From Enterobacter mori LMG 25706 (GTDB lineage Bacteria > Pseudomonadota > Gammaproteobacteria > Enterobacterales > Enterobacteriaceae): 43,625 nt of DNA. Shown here one piece after another: positions 32,881-43,625 of this stretch; within the stretch, counting starts at the first letter, position 1, and each line of letters opens with the position of its first letter. The notes beneath the pieces are model-generated. The model ran no database searches. It was not told the DNA's origin and saw nothing but the letters and a program-made list of their open reading frames with translations. Both the position numbers and the translations under genes were made by a program. The stretch spans positions 219,068 through 262,692 of the forward strand of contig NZ_GL890778.1 in the NCBI RefSeq assembly GCF_000211415.1. Direction: 5' to 3'.

Positions 32881-33603
32881 TTACACAATCCTGCAGGCAT
32901 CCGCTTCCCAGCGATACCCCACGCCATACACCGCGCGAATGAACGACTGGTCGGCATCCAGCGCCTCCAGCTTGCGGCGCAGGTTTTTAATATGGCTGTC
33001 GATGGTGCGGTCGGTCACGACGCGGTAGTCGTCATACAGGTGGTTCAGCAGCTGTTCGCGGGAGAACACTTTTCCCGGCTCGTGGGAGAGGGTTTTCAGC
33101 AGGCGGAATTCCGCAGGCGTCAGGTCCAGCAGCTTGCTGCGCCAGCTTGCCTGGAAGCGGCTTTCGTCGACAATCAGCGGGCTTTCGGCGTCGAGCACCT
33201 GAAGCTCGCGCTGCGGCTTGCAGCGGCGCAGAATGGTTTTCACGCGGGCGACCACTTCACGCGGGCTGTAAGGTTTGCAGATATAATCGTCCGCGCCTAT
33301 TTCAAGTCCCAGCAGGCGGTCGATTTCTTCTATTTTGGCGGTCACCATCACGATGGGCACGTCGGAGAAACGACGAATTTCACGGCACAGGGTCAGGCCG
33401 TCCGTACCCGGCAGCATCAGGTCAAGCAGGATCAGGTCCGGCGGCGTCTGGCGTACGTAGGGCAACACCCGATCGCCATGGTTAATCAGCGACGGGGCAT
33501 AGCTTGCCGCGCGTAAATAGTCGATCAGTAACTGCCCAAGCTTAGGCTCGTCTTCCACAATCAAAATCCGTGGCGTGTTTTCGTCAATCGGTAACTCGGT
33601 CAT
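32881..33603 (-). CDS. baeR: Response regulator BaeR
   Basis: OmpR/PhoB-family regulator, 240 residues, partner of BaeS in the envelope-stress response to indole, flavonoids, bile salts and metals. Receiver domain: acidic pair Glu17-Asp18 region (IVEDEP), phospho-acceptor Asp61 ([10 protein letters not shown]), conserved Thr (VMVTAK) and Lys (CKPYSPRE). The C-terminal winged helix covers about 140-236, ending VYGVGYRWE. The start overlaps the baeS stop (ATGA). Known to activate mdtABCD, acrD and spy in E. coli. Last gene of the operon. Confidence 0.96.
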   Translation of the reverse strand: MTELPIDENTPRILIVEDEPKLGQLLIDYLRAASYAPSLINHGDRVLPYVRQTPPDLILLDLMLPGTDGLTLCREIRRFSDVPIVMVTAKIEEIDRLLGLEIGADDYICKPYSPREVVARVKTILRRCKPQRELQVLDAESPLIVDESRFQASWRSKLLDLTPAEFRLLKTLSHEPGKVFSREQLLNHLYDDYRVVTDRTIDSHIKNLRRKLEALDADQSFIRAVYGVGYRWEADACRIV

Positions 33604-35003
33604 GCTTCTCTCGATAAATCCCGTTCCAGAGGTAACTCTACTGTAATGCTAACCCCGCCAAAAGGCGAATGGGCGGCGCGGAGGGTGCCGTTGTGGGCTT
33701 CGACGATGTTGACGCAAATCGCCAGCCCCAGCCCGGAGCCGCCGCTGGCGCGGTTACGCGATCCTTCAGTGCGATAAAACCGCTCAAACAGTCTCTCCAG
33801 CTGCGCATCCTGCACGCCGGGGGCGGAATCCGCGAAGGTGAGGGCGAAGCGTCCGTTTTCCTGTCTGCCGGAAATATGCAGCCCGCCGCCGCTGTCAGTG
33901 TAGCGCAGGCTGTTTTCCAGCAGGTTGTTGAACAGCTGCATCAGTCTGTCTTTATCGCCAAATACCACCGCGCTGTCCGGCAGGGAGAGGTCGATTTTCA
34001 GGTTGCGGCTGGCAAAGCGCTCGCGGAAGGCGCCGCTGATCACTTCCAGAATGTTAATCACGTCGACCGGCGCTTTCTGGTAGGCCAGCGCGCCTTCGTC
34101 GGACATGGAGAGCTGATGCAGGTCGTCCACCAGCTTGGTCAGCGTACCCACTTCCGCCTGCAGCGAGGCCACGGATTCGGGCGTAAACTGACGCACGCCG
34201 TCCTGAATCGCCTCCAGCTCGCCGCGCAGCACCGCCAGCGGGGTGCGCAGCTCGTGGGAAATATCGGCCATAAAGTCGCGGCGCATCTGCTGGTTCTTCT
34301 CCAGCGTGCTGGCGAGCTGGTTAAAGTCCTGCGCCAGCTTGCCCAGTTCGTCCTGGCTGCGGGTGTCGACGCGGGTGGTAAAGTCCCCGGCGGCCAGCCT
34401 GTGCGTGCCTTCCACCAGCCGTTTCACCGGGGCGAGCAAACCGCGCGCCAGCGGGAAGGTGGCGAGCGCGGCGAGCAGCGTCGACAGGGCGACAATCAGC
34501 CAGCTGGTCTGACGCTGCTGACGGTCAAAGTTAATATCGGTATTGCGCGTCAGGCGTTCCACCGGCGAGGCGATCACCCAGCCCACCGTGGCGCCGTTAG
34601 CGGTGATGGCGCGCCGCGTGCCGTCCGGCGGTATCGGTGCGCGCGGCCCAACCAGCGTGCGCATGTCCTGGTCTATCACCCAAAACTGGGTGCGCCAGCC
34701 GTGTGGCGGCATGCCCGGGCCCGGGCGGTCGTCGTCATTATCGTGCTCCAGGGAGCGCAGGACCTGGAAGATAAATCGGTCATTATTGCGCAGGAACCGC
34801 CAGTTGCCGTGCTGCGTATACTGCTCGCCCAGCGCATCGCTTAACCCCTGCAGGCGCTGTTCGTTGCCATGTTTGATATAGTCAATAAACCCGCGCTCAA
34901 AGCTGACCCGCACCGCCCAGTGCATGGTGATCAGCAGGACGATACAGGTGGCAAAAATCGCCACAAAGAGTTTGCCGGTAATACCCGGACGCCAGAATTT
35001 CAT
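33600..35003 (-). CDS. baeS: Sensor histidine kinase BaeS
   Basis: Inner-membrane kinase, 467 residues. First helix about 11-30, periplasmic sensor to about 165, second helix about 167-187, HAMP about 188-240, then the H-box [16 protein letters not shown] with phospho-accepting His250. ATPase boxes: N ([14 protein letters not shown]), G1 (FADSAPGV) and G2 ([10 protein letters not shown]). The periplasmic part is rich in Pro/Asp near 88-102. Overlaps mdtD and baeR by four bases at each end. Confidence 0.96.
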   Translation of the reverse strand: MKFWRPGITGKLFVAIFATCIVLLITMHWAVRVSFERGFIDYIKHGNEQRLQGLSDALGEQYTQHGNWRFLRNNDRFIFQVLRSLEHDNDDDRPGPGMPPHGWRTQFWVIDQDMRTLVGPRAPIPPDGTRRAITANGATVGWVIASPVERLTRNTDINFDRQQRQTSWLIVALSTLLAALATFPLARGLLAPVKRLVEGTHRLAAGDFTTRVDTRSQDELGKLAQDFNQLASTLEKNQQMRRDFMADISHELRTPLAVLRGELEAIQDGVRQFTPESVASLQAEVGTLTKLVDDLHQLSMSDEGALAYQKAPVDVINILEVISGAFRERFASRNLKIDLSLPDSAVVFGDKDRLMQLFNNLLENSLRYTDSGGGLHISGRQENGRFALTFADSAPGVQDAQLERLFERFYRTEGSRNRASGGSGLGLAICVNIVEAHNGTLRAAHSPFGGVSITVELPLERDLSREA

Positions 35004-36415
35004 GGTGCACTCCTTTTGCCGCGTCGGATCACGACGTTCTTAGTGGTGTCATTCGGGACTCTGGCGAAGATGACGGCGGGCAGGGCGATAATCACCGCCA
35101 TGCTGAGATAGGTATATAAAAAGACCTGATGCGCAACGGGCGTGTCCACGCTGAGATGGTGCTGCCCGTACATGCCGAGCAGTAAGCCCGCAATGGTCAC
35201 GCCGACGCTCATGGAAAGCTGCATGACCATCGACAGCAGGCTGTTGCCGCTGCTCGCCAGCTCGTCCGGCAGATCTTTCAGCGTCAGGGTGTTCATCGAC
35301 GAGAAGCGCATGGAGTTGATGATCCCCTGGCAAAACAGCACCAGCGGCAGGACGTAATACCAGCCCATCAGCGCCACGGCCATAAACAACAGGCTTACCA
35401 GCGCCAGCCCCAGCGTGGCGGCGACCAGCACGTGGCGGTAGCCAAAGCGGTTCACCACCTGCACCACGATACGCTTCATCCCCATGCTGCCGAGCACCAT
35501 CGGGATCATCATCAGGCCCGCGTGGAACGGCGAAAAACCCATGCCAATTTGCAGAAACACGGGCGTCATAAACGGCAGCATCCCGCTGCCAATACGCCCG
35601 GCAAAGCTGCCGAACAGACCAAGACGGTAGGTGGGGTTTTTAAACAGATTCAGGCTGAACAGCGCCTTGTCATTCTCGCGAGCGTGCCACAGATACCACA
35701 GAATGGCGGTGATGCCGATAACGACCAGCATCCCCAGCGTCAGGGACGAAATGCCCAGCCCCTTTTGCCCGTCGAGCGCCAGCGTGAGCGTGGCCATGCC
35801 CGCCGCCAGCAGGATAAAGCCGAAGAAATCAAAGCGCCGCGTCTGCATTTTGTAGTTCGGCATCAGCGTCAGGGTGGGGATGGCGCCGATGATGCCAACC
35901 GGCAGGTTGATTAAGAAAATCCAGTGCCAGGAGGCGTACTCCACCAGAATCCCGCCCAGCGCAGGGCCCAGCAGCGGCCCCACCTGACCGGGTAACGTCA
36001 CAAAGGTCATCGCCGCCATATACTGCTCGCGCGGCACAATCTTCATCACCGTTAGCCGCCCGACCGGCACCATCATCGCGCCACCGACGCCCTGCAGCAC
36101 CCGCGCCATCACCAGCTGGTCGAGGGTGTTGGCCTGGGCGCAAAACAGCGATCCGGTGGTAAACAGCACGATGGCGGTAAAAAAGATATTGCGCACGCCC
36201 ACTTTGTCCGCCAGCCAGCCGCTGGCAGGCAGCATGACCGCTACCGTCAGCACGTAGGAGACAATCACCATATGCATGTGCAGCGGGCTCTCACCCAGGC
36301 TTTTCGCCATCGAGGGGAGGGCCGTATTAACGATGGTCGTATCCAGCGACTGCATAAAGAAGCCGAACGCGACTATCCACAGCTGCCAGCGAACGTTATT
36401 GGGGAGGTCGGTCAT
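35000..36415 (-). CDS. mdtD: MFS (DHA2) transporter MdtD
   Basis: 471-residue major facilitator of the 14-helix DHA2 type. Motifs: [20 protein letters not shown] (motif D1), [13 protein letters not shown] (motif A) and [17 protein letters not shown] (motif B region). It is encoded in the mdtABC-baeSR operon, starting directly after the mdtC stop, but is not needed for MdtABC efflux in E. coli; citrate and iron-related export has been proposed for it there. Overlaps baeS by four bases. Confidence 0.94.
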   Translation of the reverse strand: MTDLPNNVRWQLWIVAFGFFMQSLDTTIVNTALPSMAKSLGESPLHMHMVIVSYVLTVAVMLPASGWLADKVGVRNIFFTAIVLFTTGSLFCAQANTLDQLVMARVLQGVGGAMMVPVGRLTVMKIVPREQYMAAMTFVTLPGQVGPLLGPALGGILVEYASWHWIFLINLPVGIIGAIPTLTLMPNYKMQTRRFDFFGFILLAAGMATLTLALDGQKGLGISSLTLGMLVVIGITAILWYLWHARENDKALFSLNLFKNPTYRLGLFGSFAGRIGSGMLPFMTPVFLQIGMGFSPFHAGLMMIPMVLGSMGMKRIVVQVVNRFGYRHVLVAATLGLALVSLLFMAVALMGWYYVLPLVLFCQGIINSMRFSSMNTLTLKDLPDELASSGNSLLSMVMQLSMSVGVTIAGLLLGMYGQHHLSVDTPVAHQVFLYTYLSMAVIIALPAVIFARVPNDTTKNVVIRRGKRSAP

Positions 36416-39400
36416 TTACTCGGTCACCGTGGTTCTCTTTTTACGTGAAAAGCGCAGCCGCAGGCGGTCAAAGAACAGATAGACAACCGGCGTGGTGTAC
36501 AGCGTCAGCAGCTGGCTCATTACCAGCCCGCCGACAATGGTGATCCCCAGCGGCTGACGCAGTTCAGAGCCGTCGCCGCCCGAAATCACCAGCGGCAGCG
36601 CGCCAAACAGCGCCGCCAGGGTGGTCATCATGATCGGACGAAAACGCAGCAGGCAGGCCTGGAAGATCGCCTCCTCCGGCGACAGGTTGCCGTTGCGCTG
36701 GGCGTCCAGCGCGAAGTCGACCATCATGATGGCGTTTTTCTTCACAATACCGATTAACAGCATAATCCCGATGAGCGCGATGAGGCTGAACGGCGCGCCG
36801 AACAGCTCCAGCGCCAGCAGTGCCCCCACGCCCGCCGACGGTAGCGTCGAGAGAATGGTCAGCGGGTGAACGTAGCTCTCATACAGAACGCCCAGCACAA
36901 TATAAACCGTAGCAATCGCCGCCAGAATCAAAATTACCTGCGAGTTCATCGTCTCCTGGAACACCTGCGCCGTGCCTGCAAAGCTGCCGCGCACGGTGGA
37001 CGGTACGCCAAGCTGCGTCATGGCGCGGTTGATAGCATCGCTGGCCTCTGAGAGCGACGAGCCGGTTGGCAGGTTAAACGAAATGGTCGAGGCCGCCGAA
37101 AGGCCCTGATGGTTAACCGACAGCGGCGCATTTGACGGCTGCCAGCTGGCGAAGTACGACAGCGGGATGGCCTTGCCGTCGCTGTTGATGACAAACATCT
37201 TGTCCAGCGCGCTGATGTCCTGGGTGTAGCGCGGGTCAACCTCCATCACCACCTTGTACTGATTCATCGGCTGATAGATGGTAGAAATCTCGCGCTGACC
37301 AAAAGCGTTGTTCAGCAGGCTGTTAGCCGCTGCCACGTCAATGCCCAGCCGCGACATGGTTTCGCGGTCGTAGGTGAGCGCCATCTCCGCGCCGTTGTCC
37401 TGCTGATCCGAGTTGACGTCCGCCAGCGCCGGCAGGGCGGCCAGCGCTTTACGGATCTTCGGCTCCCACTCGCGCAGGGCGGCTAAATCATCCGAGAGCA
37501 GAGTGTACTGATAGCTGGCGTTGGCCTGACGACCGCCGACGCGGATATCCTGAACGGCCATCAAAAACAGATTCGCGCCCGGCTCTTTGGCGAGCTTCAC
37601 GCGCAGGCGGTCAATCACCTGCTGCGCGGTAAGATTTCGCTCGTCGCGGGGCTTGAGGGTAATAAACATCATCCCGCTGTTGACGCGCGACCCGCCGGTA
37701 AAGCCGGTGACGTTATCTACCGCCGGGTCTTCACGAATGATCTTCATAAAGTCCTGCAGCTTGCCGCGCATCGCCTGGAACGAAATGCTCTGGTCGGCCT
37801 GAATACCGCCCATCAGCACCCCGGTATCCTGCTCCGGGAAGAAGGTTTTCGGGATGGTGATATACATCCAGACGTTCAGGCCAATGGTGGCGATAAGCAC
37901 CAGCCCGACCAGACGTGTATGGTTTAGCACCCACTTCAGCGATGTACCGTAGCCTTCCTGCATCGCCATCAGGACACGACCAAAGCCTTTACGGCGCGGC
38001 TGGGTGTGGGGCTTGCTGCTCTTGAGCATCCAGCCGCACATCATCGGCGTGAGCGTGAGCGAGATAACCAGCGAGATACCTATCGCCACGGAGAGCGTGA
38101 CGGCAAACTCGCGCAGTAATCTGCCCGGCAGCCCGCCCATCAGCAGCAGCGGCAGGAACACCGCCACCAGCGACAGGCTCATGGAGAGCACGGTAAAACC
38201 AACCTCGCGCGTCCCTTGCAGCGCCGCCTGCAGCGGCTTCACGCCCGCTTCCAGATGGCGGGAGATATTCTCCAGCACCACGATGGCGTCATCCACCACG
38301 AAGCCGGTGGCAATCGTCAGTGCCATCAGCGACAGGTTGTTAAGGCTAAAGCCGCACAGGTACATGGCGGCAAAGGTGCCAATCAGCGAGACCGGCACCG
38401 CCACCGCCGGGATCAGCGTCGCACGGCCTGAGCGCAGGAACAGGAACACCACCAGGATCACCAGCGCCACGGAGATGATCAGCGTCTGCTCCACCTCTTC
38501 AAGCGAGGCGCGAATGGTCGGGGAGCGATCCTGCGCAATCTGCAGATCGATGGCCGCCGGAATGGTCTCCTGCAGCTCCGGCAAGCGCTCGCGGATGCTA
38601 TTGACCGTCTGGATGATGTTGGCTTCCGGCAGCTTGCGGATCATCAGCAGGATCGCCGGTTTGGCGTTGGTCATCCCGGCGTTACGCACGTCCTGCACCG
38701 AATCGGTGACGCTGGCAACGTCGCTTAAGCGCACCGCCGCGCCGTTGTTGTAGTGAATAATCAGCGGCTGGTATTCCGCGGCGGTTTTCAGCTCGTCATT
38801 GGTCTGGAGCTGCCAGCGGTGGCTGCCGTCCTCAATCGCCCCCTGCGGTTTGCGCACGTTGGCATTGCTGATGGCGGAACGCACGTCGTCCAGCGACACT
38901 CCCTGATTAAACAGCGCCTGCGGGTTCAGCCCCACGCGCACGGCAGGCAGGGAGCTGCCGCCGACGTCAACGTCACCCACGCCGTCAATCTGGGCGATGG
39001 TCTGCGCCAGCTGCGTAGAGGCGAAGTCGTACAGTTGACCCTGCGAGTAGGTGTCCGAGGTGAGCGTCAGGATCATGATCGGCGCGTCCGACGGGTTGGC
39101 TTTACGATAGGTCGGTCGGCTCGGCATACCGCTCGGAAGCAGGCTTTGTGCGGCGTTGATCGCTGCCTGCACGTCGCGGGCGGCACCGTTAATATCCCGG
39201 TCGAAGCTGAATTCCAGAATAATGCGCGTGCTGCCCAGCGAGCTGCTGGAGGTCATCTCGTTGACCCCTGCAATGCGCCCGAGCGAACGCTCCAGCGGTG
39301 TGGCGACCGACGAGGCCATGGTTTCCGGCGACGCGCCGGGCAGCGAGGCGCTGACCATGATCACCGGGAAATCCACCTGCGGCAGCGGGGCCACCGGCAG

Positions 39401-39493
39401 CAGCCGGAAGCCGAGCACACCGCACAGGGTGATGGCGACGGAGAGTAAAATTGTCGCCACCGGGCGGTAAATGAAGAGGGCGAAAAACTTCAC
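36416..39493 (-). CDS. mdtC: RND multidrug efflux subunit MdtC
   Basis: 1025-residue RND transporter, family length. Forms a heterotrimer with MdtB and works with MdtA and TolC to expel bile salts, novobiocin and other drugs. The start is a GTG directly after the mdtB stop ([18 protein letters not shown]). RND features: 12 membrane segments, the proton-relay Asp residues in [15 protein letters not shown] of TM4, [17 protein letters not shown] in TM10-11, and two large periplasmic loops. Almost collinear with the K-12 protein from memory. Confidence 0.96.
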   Translation of the reverse strand: MKFFALFIYRPVATILLSVAITLCGVLGFRLLPVAPLPQVDFPVIMVSASLPGASPETMASSVATPLERSLGRIAGVNEMTSSSSLGSTRIILEFSFDRDINGAARDVQAAINAAQSLLPSGMPSRPTYRKANPSDAPIMILTLTSDTYSQGQLYDFASTQLAQTIAQIDGVGDVDVGGSSLPAVRVGLNPQALFNQGVSLDDVRSAISNANVRKPQGAIEDGSHRWQLQTNDELKTAAEYQPLIIHYNNGAAVRLSDVASVTDSVQDVRNAGMTNAKPAILLMIRKLPEANIIQTVNSIRERLPELQETIPAAIDLQIAQDRSPTIRASLEEVEQTLIISVALVILVVFLFLRSGRATLIPAVAVPVSLIGTFAAMYLCGFSLNNLSLMALTIATGFVVDDAIVVLENISRHLEAGVKPLQAALQGTREVGFTVLSMSLSLVAVFLPLLLMGGLPGRLLREFAVTLSVAIGISLVISLTLTPMMCGWMLKSSKPHTQPRRKGFGRVLMAMQEGYGTSLKWVLNHTRLVGLVLIATIGLNVWMYITIPKTFFPEQDTGVLMGGIQADQSISFQAMRGKLQDFMKIIREDPAVDNVTGFTGGSRVNSGMMFITLKPRDERNLTAQQVIDRLRVKLAKEPGANLFLMAVQDIRVGGRQANASYQYTLLSDDLAALREWEPKIRKALAALPALADVNSDQQDNGAEMALTYDRETMSRLGIDVAAANSLLNNAFGQREISTIYQPMNQYKVVMEVDPRYTQDISALDKMFVINSDGKAIPLSYFASWQPSNAPLSVNHQGLSAASTISFNLPTGSSLSEASDAINRAMTQLGVPSTVRGSFAGTAQVFQETMNSQVILILAAIATVYIVLGVLYESYVHPLTILSTLPSAGVGALLALELFGAPFSLIALIGIMLLIGIVKKNAIMMVDFALDAQRNGNLSPEEAIFQACLLRFRPIMMTTLAALFGALPLVISGGDGSELRQPLGITIVGGLVMSQLLTLYTTPVVYLFFDRLRLRFSRKKRTTVTE

Positions 39494-42400
39494 TTACGCC
39501 TCCTCTTCACGTTTCGGGAAGCGGCTTTTCGCCCACAGCGCCAGGCGGTCAAACAGCAGGTAGATCACCGGCGTGGTAAAAAGCGTCAGCACCTGGCTGA
39601 CCAGCAGACCGCCAACCATGCCGATCCCCAGCGGGCGGCGCAGCTCAGCACCGACGCCGGTGCTGAGCATCAGCGGCAGCGCGCCCAGCAGGGCGGCGAG
39701 GGTCGTCATCAGGATCGGACGAAAACGCAGCAGACAGGCCTGGAAGATGGCATCACGTGGCGACATCCCCTGCTCGCGCTCGGCGGCCAGGGCGAAGTCG
39801 ATCATCATGATGGCGTTTTTCTTCACAATACCGATAAGCAGGATAATGCCGATAATAGCAATGACGTCCAGCTCGCTGCCCGCCAGCATCAGCGCCAGCA
39901 GCGCCCCCACGCCTGCGGTCGGCAGGGTAGAGAGGATGGTGATCGGGTGAATAAAGCTTTCGTACAGCACGCCGAGCACGATGTACATCGCGACCACCGC
40001 CGCGACGATCAGCCAGACGGTGTTACCCAGCGCGGCCTGGAACGCCAGCGTGCTCCCCTGGAACTGGGTCTGAATGTCAGACGGGAAGCTGAGTTCTTTT
40101 TCGGCGCTCAGAATGGACTCTACCGCTTCGCCCAGTGAGTATCCGTCCGGCACGTTAAACGAAATGGTGGTGGACGGGAACTGATCCAGGTGGTTGATCG
40201 ACAGCGGGGTATAGCGCTCCTCCACGCTGGCAATGGCGCTTAACGGCACGATCCCGCCGTCTTTGCTGGTCAGGCGCACCGAGTCCAGCGCGGCGAGGCC
40301 CGGCGTGTTATCCGTGTTGTGCTCCAGCACCACGCGATACTGGTTCGCCTGGGTGTAGATGGTGGAAATCAGGCGCTGACCAAAGGCGTTATAGAGCGCG
40401 TTGTCCACGTCCGCCATGGTAATGCCCAGACGGCTGGCGGTATCGCGGTTGACGTTCACGTAGGCCGCCAGCCCTTTGTCCTGCCAGTCGCTGCTGACGT
40501 CCGCGAGCTGCGGCAGCGCTTTCAGTTTATCCACCAGCTGCGGCACCCAGGTGCTGAGGGCATCGAGCGTGGTCGCCTGTAGGGTGAACTGATACTGCGT
40601 GCGGCTCACCTGGGTATCGATGGTTAAATCCTGAATGGGCTGCAGGTAAAGCGCAATGCCCGGCACCCGCGCGACGGCGTTTTGCAGACGCTCGATGACA
40701 GCGTTGACGCGGTCGTCGCGATCATCCAGCGGCTTGAGGTTGATCTGCAGACGCGCGCTGTTGAGCGACGGGTTGGTGCCATCCACCCCCACGTAGGCGG
40801 TCAGGCTCTCCACCGCCGGATCTTTCATGATGATTTCAGACACCTGCTGCTGGCGTTGCGCCATATTGGCGAATGAGACCGACTGCGGCGCCTGAAGCGT
40901 GCCCTGAATAATGCCGTTGTCCTGGATCGGGAAGAAGCCTTTCGGAATGAAAATCCACAGCATCACGCTGAGCGCCAGGGTACCCAGCGCCACGCCGAGC
41001 GTTGCCCACGGATGGTTCAGGACTTTCGCCAGCATGCGACCGTAAGCGGCAATGATCCGGTCAAACATGCGCTCGGAGGCGCGTGAGAAGCGGTTTTGTT
41101 TGCGCAGCGATTCGTGGCTCAGCATGCGGGCGCACATCATCGGCGTCAGGGTCAGCGAGACCACGGCGGAGATCAAAATGGCGACCGCCAGCGTCACGGC
41201 AAACTCGCGGAACAGACGCCCGACGATATCACCCATAAACAGCAGCGGGATCAGCACCGCAATCAGCGAGAAAGTCAGCGAGATAATGGTAAAGCCGATT
41301 TCGCCCGCGCCCTTCAGCGCGGCGGCTAAGGGCTTCTCACCTTTTTCGATATAGCGCGAAATGTTCTCGATAACGACGATGGCGTCATCCACCACGAACC
41401 CGGTGGCAATGGTCAGTGCCATCAGCGTCAGGTTGTTGATCGAAAAATCGAGGAACACCATCACCGCGAAGGTGCCGACCAGCGAGAGCGGCACGGCGAC
41501 GGCGGGGATAATGGTTGCCGGGACGTTGCGCAGGAACAGGTAGATGATCATGACGACCAGCGCAATCGCCAGCATTAGCTCAAACTGGGTGTCGGTAACC
41601 GACGCGCGAATGTTGGTGGTGCGGTCGGAAAGTACCTTCACGCTGACCGATTTCGGCAGGCTTTCGATCAGCTGCGGCAGCATGGTGCGAATGCTGTCGG
41701 CGGTGTCGATGATGTTCGCGCCAGGCTGGCGCTGCACGTTCATCACGATCGCCTGCTGCTTGTTGGCCCACGCCCCCAGCCAGCTGTTTTCCGCCCCTTG
41801 CTCTACGGTCGCCACGTCGCCCAGACGGATCGGTGCACCGTTCTGGTAGGCTACAATGAGCTGACGGTATTCATCGGCAGACTGCATCTGGTCGTTGGCG
41901 GAAAGCGTTACGGCGCGGGTTGGGCCGTCCAGCGAGCCTTTCGCCGAGTTGACGTTAGCATTGCTGATGGCGGTGCGGATGGTTTCGCTGGTCAGGCCCA
42001 GCGCGGCAATGGCCTGCGCGTTCAGCTTCACGCGAACGGCCGGGCGCTGGCCGCCTGCCAGCGTAACGAGGCCCACGCCCGAGACCTGCGAAATTTTCTG
42101 CGCCACGCGTGTTTCAACCATGTCTTCCACCTGCGTCATCGGCATGGCGGAGGAGGTGACGGCGAGCGTCATGATCGGCGGATCCGCCGGGTTCACCTTG
42201 CTGTAGACCGGCGGGTTAGGCAGGTCAGACGGCAGCAGGTTGGTGGCGGCGTTGATGGCGGCCTGTACCTCCTGCTCGGCGACGTCCAGCGAGAGCGTCA
42301 GCTGGAACTGCAGCGTCACGATGGATGCCCCACCGGAGCTTTGCGAGGACATCTGCTTCAGGCCAGACATCTGCCCAAACTGGCGCTCCAGCGGTGCGGT

Positions 42401-42616
42401 AATGGCGGACGTCACCACGTCCGGGCTGGCACCCGGATAGAGCGTTACCCCCTGAATGGTTGGATAATCCACTTCCGGCAGCGCCGACACGGGCAAGAAG
42501 CGGTAACCGATAATCCCGGCCAGCAGGATCGCCACCATCAACAGCGTGGTGGCGACAGGTCGCAAAATAAACAGGCGTGAAGGCCCACCTGTAGAGCCTG
42601 GTGGCATCACCTGCAT
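39494..42616 (-). CDS. mdtB: RND multidrug efflux subunit MdtB
   Basis: 1040-residue RND transporter. N-terminal [22 protein letters not shown], the TM4 motif [18 protein letters not shown] with the Asp pair for proton translocation, and [22 protein letters not shown]. MdtB and MdtC form a 2:1 complex in which MdtB is thought to carry proton flow. Start overlaps the mdtA stop by one base. Internal similarity to mdtC reflects ancient duplication. Confidence 0.96.
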   Translation of the reverse strand: MQVMPPGSTGGPSRLFILRPVATTLLMVAILLAGIIGYRFLPVSALPEVDYPTIQGVTLYPGASPDVVTSAITAPLERQFGQMSGLKQMSSQSSGGASIVTLQFQLTLSLDVAEQEVQAAINAATNLLPSDLPNPPVYSKVNPADPPIMTLAVTSSAMPMTQVEDMVETRVAQKISQVSGVGLVTLAGGQRPAVRVKLNAQAIAALGLTSETIRTAISNANVNSAKGSLDGPTRAVTLSANDQMQSADEYRQLIVAYQNGAPIRLGDVATVEQGAENSWLGAWANKQQAIVMNVQRQPGANIIDTADSIRTMLPQLIESLPKSVSVKVLSDRTTNIRASVTDTQFELMLAIALVVMIIYLFLRNVPATIIPAVAVPLSLVGTFAVMVFLDFSINNLTLMALTIATGFVVDDAIVVIENISRYIEKGEKPLAAALKGAGEIGFTIISLTFSLIAVLIPLLFMGDIVGRLFREFAVTLAVAILISAVVSLTLTPMMCARMLSHESLRKQNRFSRASERMFDRIIAAYGRMLAKVLNHPWATLGVALGTLALSVMLWIFIPKGFFPIQDNGIIQGTLQAPQSVSFANMAQRQQQVSEIIMKDPAVESLTAYVGVDGTNPSLNSARLQINLKPLDDRDDRVNAVIERLQNAVARVPGIALYLQPIQDLTIDTQVSRTQYQFTLQATTLDALSTWVPQLVDKLKALPQLADVSSDWQDKGLAAYVNVNRDTASRLGITMADVDNALYNAFGQRLISTIYTQANQYRVVLEHNTDNTPGLAALDSVRLTSKDGGIVPLSAIASVEERYTPLSINHLDQFPSTTISFNVPDGYSLGEAVESILSAEKELSFPSDIQTQFQGSTLAFQAALGNTVWLIVAAVVAMYIVLGVLYESFIHPITILSTLPTAGVGALLALMLAGSELDVIAIIGIILLIGIVKKNAIMMIDFALAAEREQGMSPRDAIFQACLLRFRPILMTTLAALLGALPLMLSTGVGAELRRPLGIGMVGGLLVSQVLTLFTTPVIYLLFDRLALWAKSRFPKREEEA

Positions 42617-43625
42617 CAGGCTTTCGCTCCCTGTTTCGCCGGTTCAACCACTTCCACTTTCGCACCTTCGGTCAGGCGGTCGATGCCGTCTGTCACCACG
42701 CGGTCGCCAGCGGAAAGCCCGGCGGCGATCACCACCGTCTGGCTGTCCTGAATCCCGGTTTTCACCAGATGTTTACTGACTTTATTGTCGCTGTTCAGTA
42801 CCCAGACGAAGTTACCTTCGTTACCCATCTGCAGCGCAGCCGTTGGGATCACCACCGCGTTCTCTTCGGTCGCGACCAGCATTCGCGCATTGACGAACTG
42901 GTTCGGGAAGAGAGCATCGTCCTGGTTGTTAAAGCGCGCCTTCAGCTTGATGGTGCCGGTCGTTTTGTCGATCTGGTTATCCAGGCTGAGCAGAGTACCT
43001 TCGCTCAGCTTCTGCTTGTTGGTGCGGTCCCAGGCTTCCACGACCAGCCCCTTTCCGGCTTTTTGCGCCTGCACCACGGTGGCAATTTCGCTTTCCGGCA
43101 GGGTAAAGACCAAATCGATAGGGTGAGTCTGGGTGATGACTACGATGCCCGTGGTGTCGCCGCTGGAGATCTGGTTGCCGATATCGACCTGTTTCAGGCC
43201 CACGCGTCCGTCAATCGGCGCGGTAATGCGGCTCCAGTCCAGCTGCAGCTGTGCGCTGGCGACGGCGGCTTCGTCGGCTTTGAGGGTGCCCTGCGTTTCG
43301 CTGACCAGCGACTGCTGGGTGTCCAGCTCCTGACGTGACACGAGGTTGGTTTTCACCAGCTGCTGGTAGCGCGCTAAATCGCGGCGAGCGTTGGCGAGGG
43401 TAGCTTTGTCTTTCGCGAGCTGGCCCTGCGCCTGGGCGAGGGCAACCTTGAACTGGCTCGGGTCGATTTCCGCCAGTAAATCACCCGCTTTGACCTGCTG
43501 TCCTTCCTGGAAGTGAATGGCCTGAAGCTGGCCGTCGACGCGGCTGCGCACCGTCACGGTGTTGGCGGCGGTAATGGTCCCGAGGCCGGTAAGATAGCGA
43601 GGAACGGCCTTGTTTACCGCCGTTG
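42616..43625 (-). CDS. mdtA: MdtA, RND efflux periplasmic adaptor (partial, N-terminus beyond window)
   Basis: Membrane fusion protein linking MdtBC to TolC. The frame stays open from the stop at 42616 to the window edge, so at least 336 codons are present and only the N-terminal signal region is missing. The methionine apparent at 43557 is an internal GTG valine, since [20 protein letters not shown] precedes it in frame. Visible: barrel-sandwich hybrid [30 protein letters not shown], the alpha-hairpin coiled coil (about 43430-43290), the second lipoyl half [20 protein letters not shown], then the beta-barrel and proximal domains. The operon promoter and BaeR sites would be upstream of mdtA and are outside the window. 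Confidence 0.96.
   Translation of the reverse strand, partial: TAVNKAVPRYLTGLGTITAANTVTVRSRVDGQLQAIHFQEGQQVKAGDLLAEIDPSQFKVALAQAQGQLAKDKATLANARRDLARYQQLVKTNLVSRQELDTQQSLVSETQGTLKADEAAVASAQLQLDWSRITAPIDGRVGLKQVDIGNQISSGDTTGIVVITQTHPIDLVFTLPESEIATVVQAQKAGKGLVVEAWDRTNKQKLSEGTLLSLDNQIDKTTGTIKLKARFNNQDDALFPNQFVNARMLVATEENAVVIPTAALQMGNEGNFVWVLNSDNKVSKHLVKTGIQDSQTVVIAAGLSAGDRVVTDGIDRLTEGAKVEVVEPAKQGAKA

Noticed and set aside
33669..34844. 391-codon plus-strand frame opposite baeS
   Set aside because: Shadow frame created by GC-rich codon usage of baeS; no start signal and no domain.
41798..42580. 260-codon plus-strand frame opposite mdtB
   Set aside because: Shadow of a conserved RND gene.
43555..43557. 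Apparent start of mdtA at a GTG
   Set aside because: The frame continues upstream with recognisable MdtA sequence to the window edge, so this is an internal valine.
1..43625. CRISPR array, tRNA genes or insertion sequences
   Set aside because: No regularly spaced repeats, no tRNA-like cloverleaf region and no transposase or integrase ORF were seen.

Overview
The window reads as a chromosomal segment of an enterobacterium close to Enterobacter, Lelliottia or Leclercia. The backbone follows the E. coli K-12 order in reverse: rcnB ... thiM-thiD-yegW / yegV-yegU-yegT / fbaB ... yegS ... cyaR-yegQ-yegP-baeR-baeS-mdtD-mdtC-mdtB-mdtA. Most proteins were recognised from family knowledge and motifs only. 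The genus is an inference.

Region 1 (1-15400) lies between rcnB and thiM, which are near neighbours in K-12 (only rcnR and rcnA between them). Here about 14.5 kb of accessory genes separate them, and rcnR and rcnA are not seen. In order they are: a wza-wzb-wzc-type polysaccharide export and tyrosine phosphorelay cassette without glycosyltransferases; an adenine deaminase plus NCS2 purine permease pair with a divergent LysR regulator and a PurR-like operator; the dat-ddc operon for 1,3-diaminopropane; and an AT-rich operon for a trimeric autotransporter adhesin with a 24-triplet collagen-like stretch, followed by a 39-residue membrane ORF, a small lipoprotein and a small secreted protein. The adhesin promoter region has a near-consensus FNR site.

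Region 2 (15400-22450) is backbone: a TPP riboswitch, thiM-thiD, the yegW regulator, the divergent yegTUV operon (nucleoside transporter, ADP-ribosylglycohydrolase-like enzyme, PfkB kinase), and fbaB (class I fructose-bisphosphate aldolase).

Region 3 (22450-29180) sits where K-12 has the galactitol (gat) genes. It holds a mandelate racemase/enolase-superfamily enzyme with a K-x-H motif and a complete five-gene Dpp/Opp-type ABC importer, apparently one operon behind a leader with striking palindromes. REP-like repeats flank it.

Region 4 (29190-43625) holds the lipid kinase yegS, a DUF523/TudS-type gene, the sRNA gene cyaR (whose 3' end contains a P2-type attachment core), yegQ (trhP), yegP, and the multidrug efflux and envelope-stress operon mdtABCD-baeSR, which runs leftward and ends at a clear terminator. 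mdtA is cut by the right window edge.

No tRNA, rRNA, insertion sequence, integrase or CRISPR array was seen.
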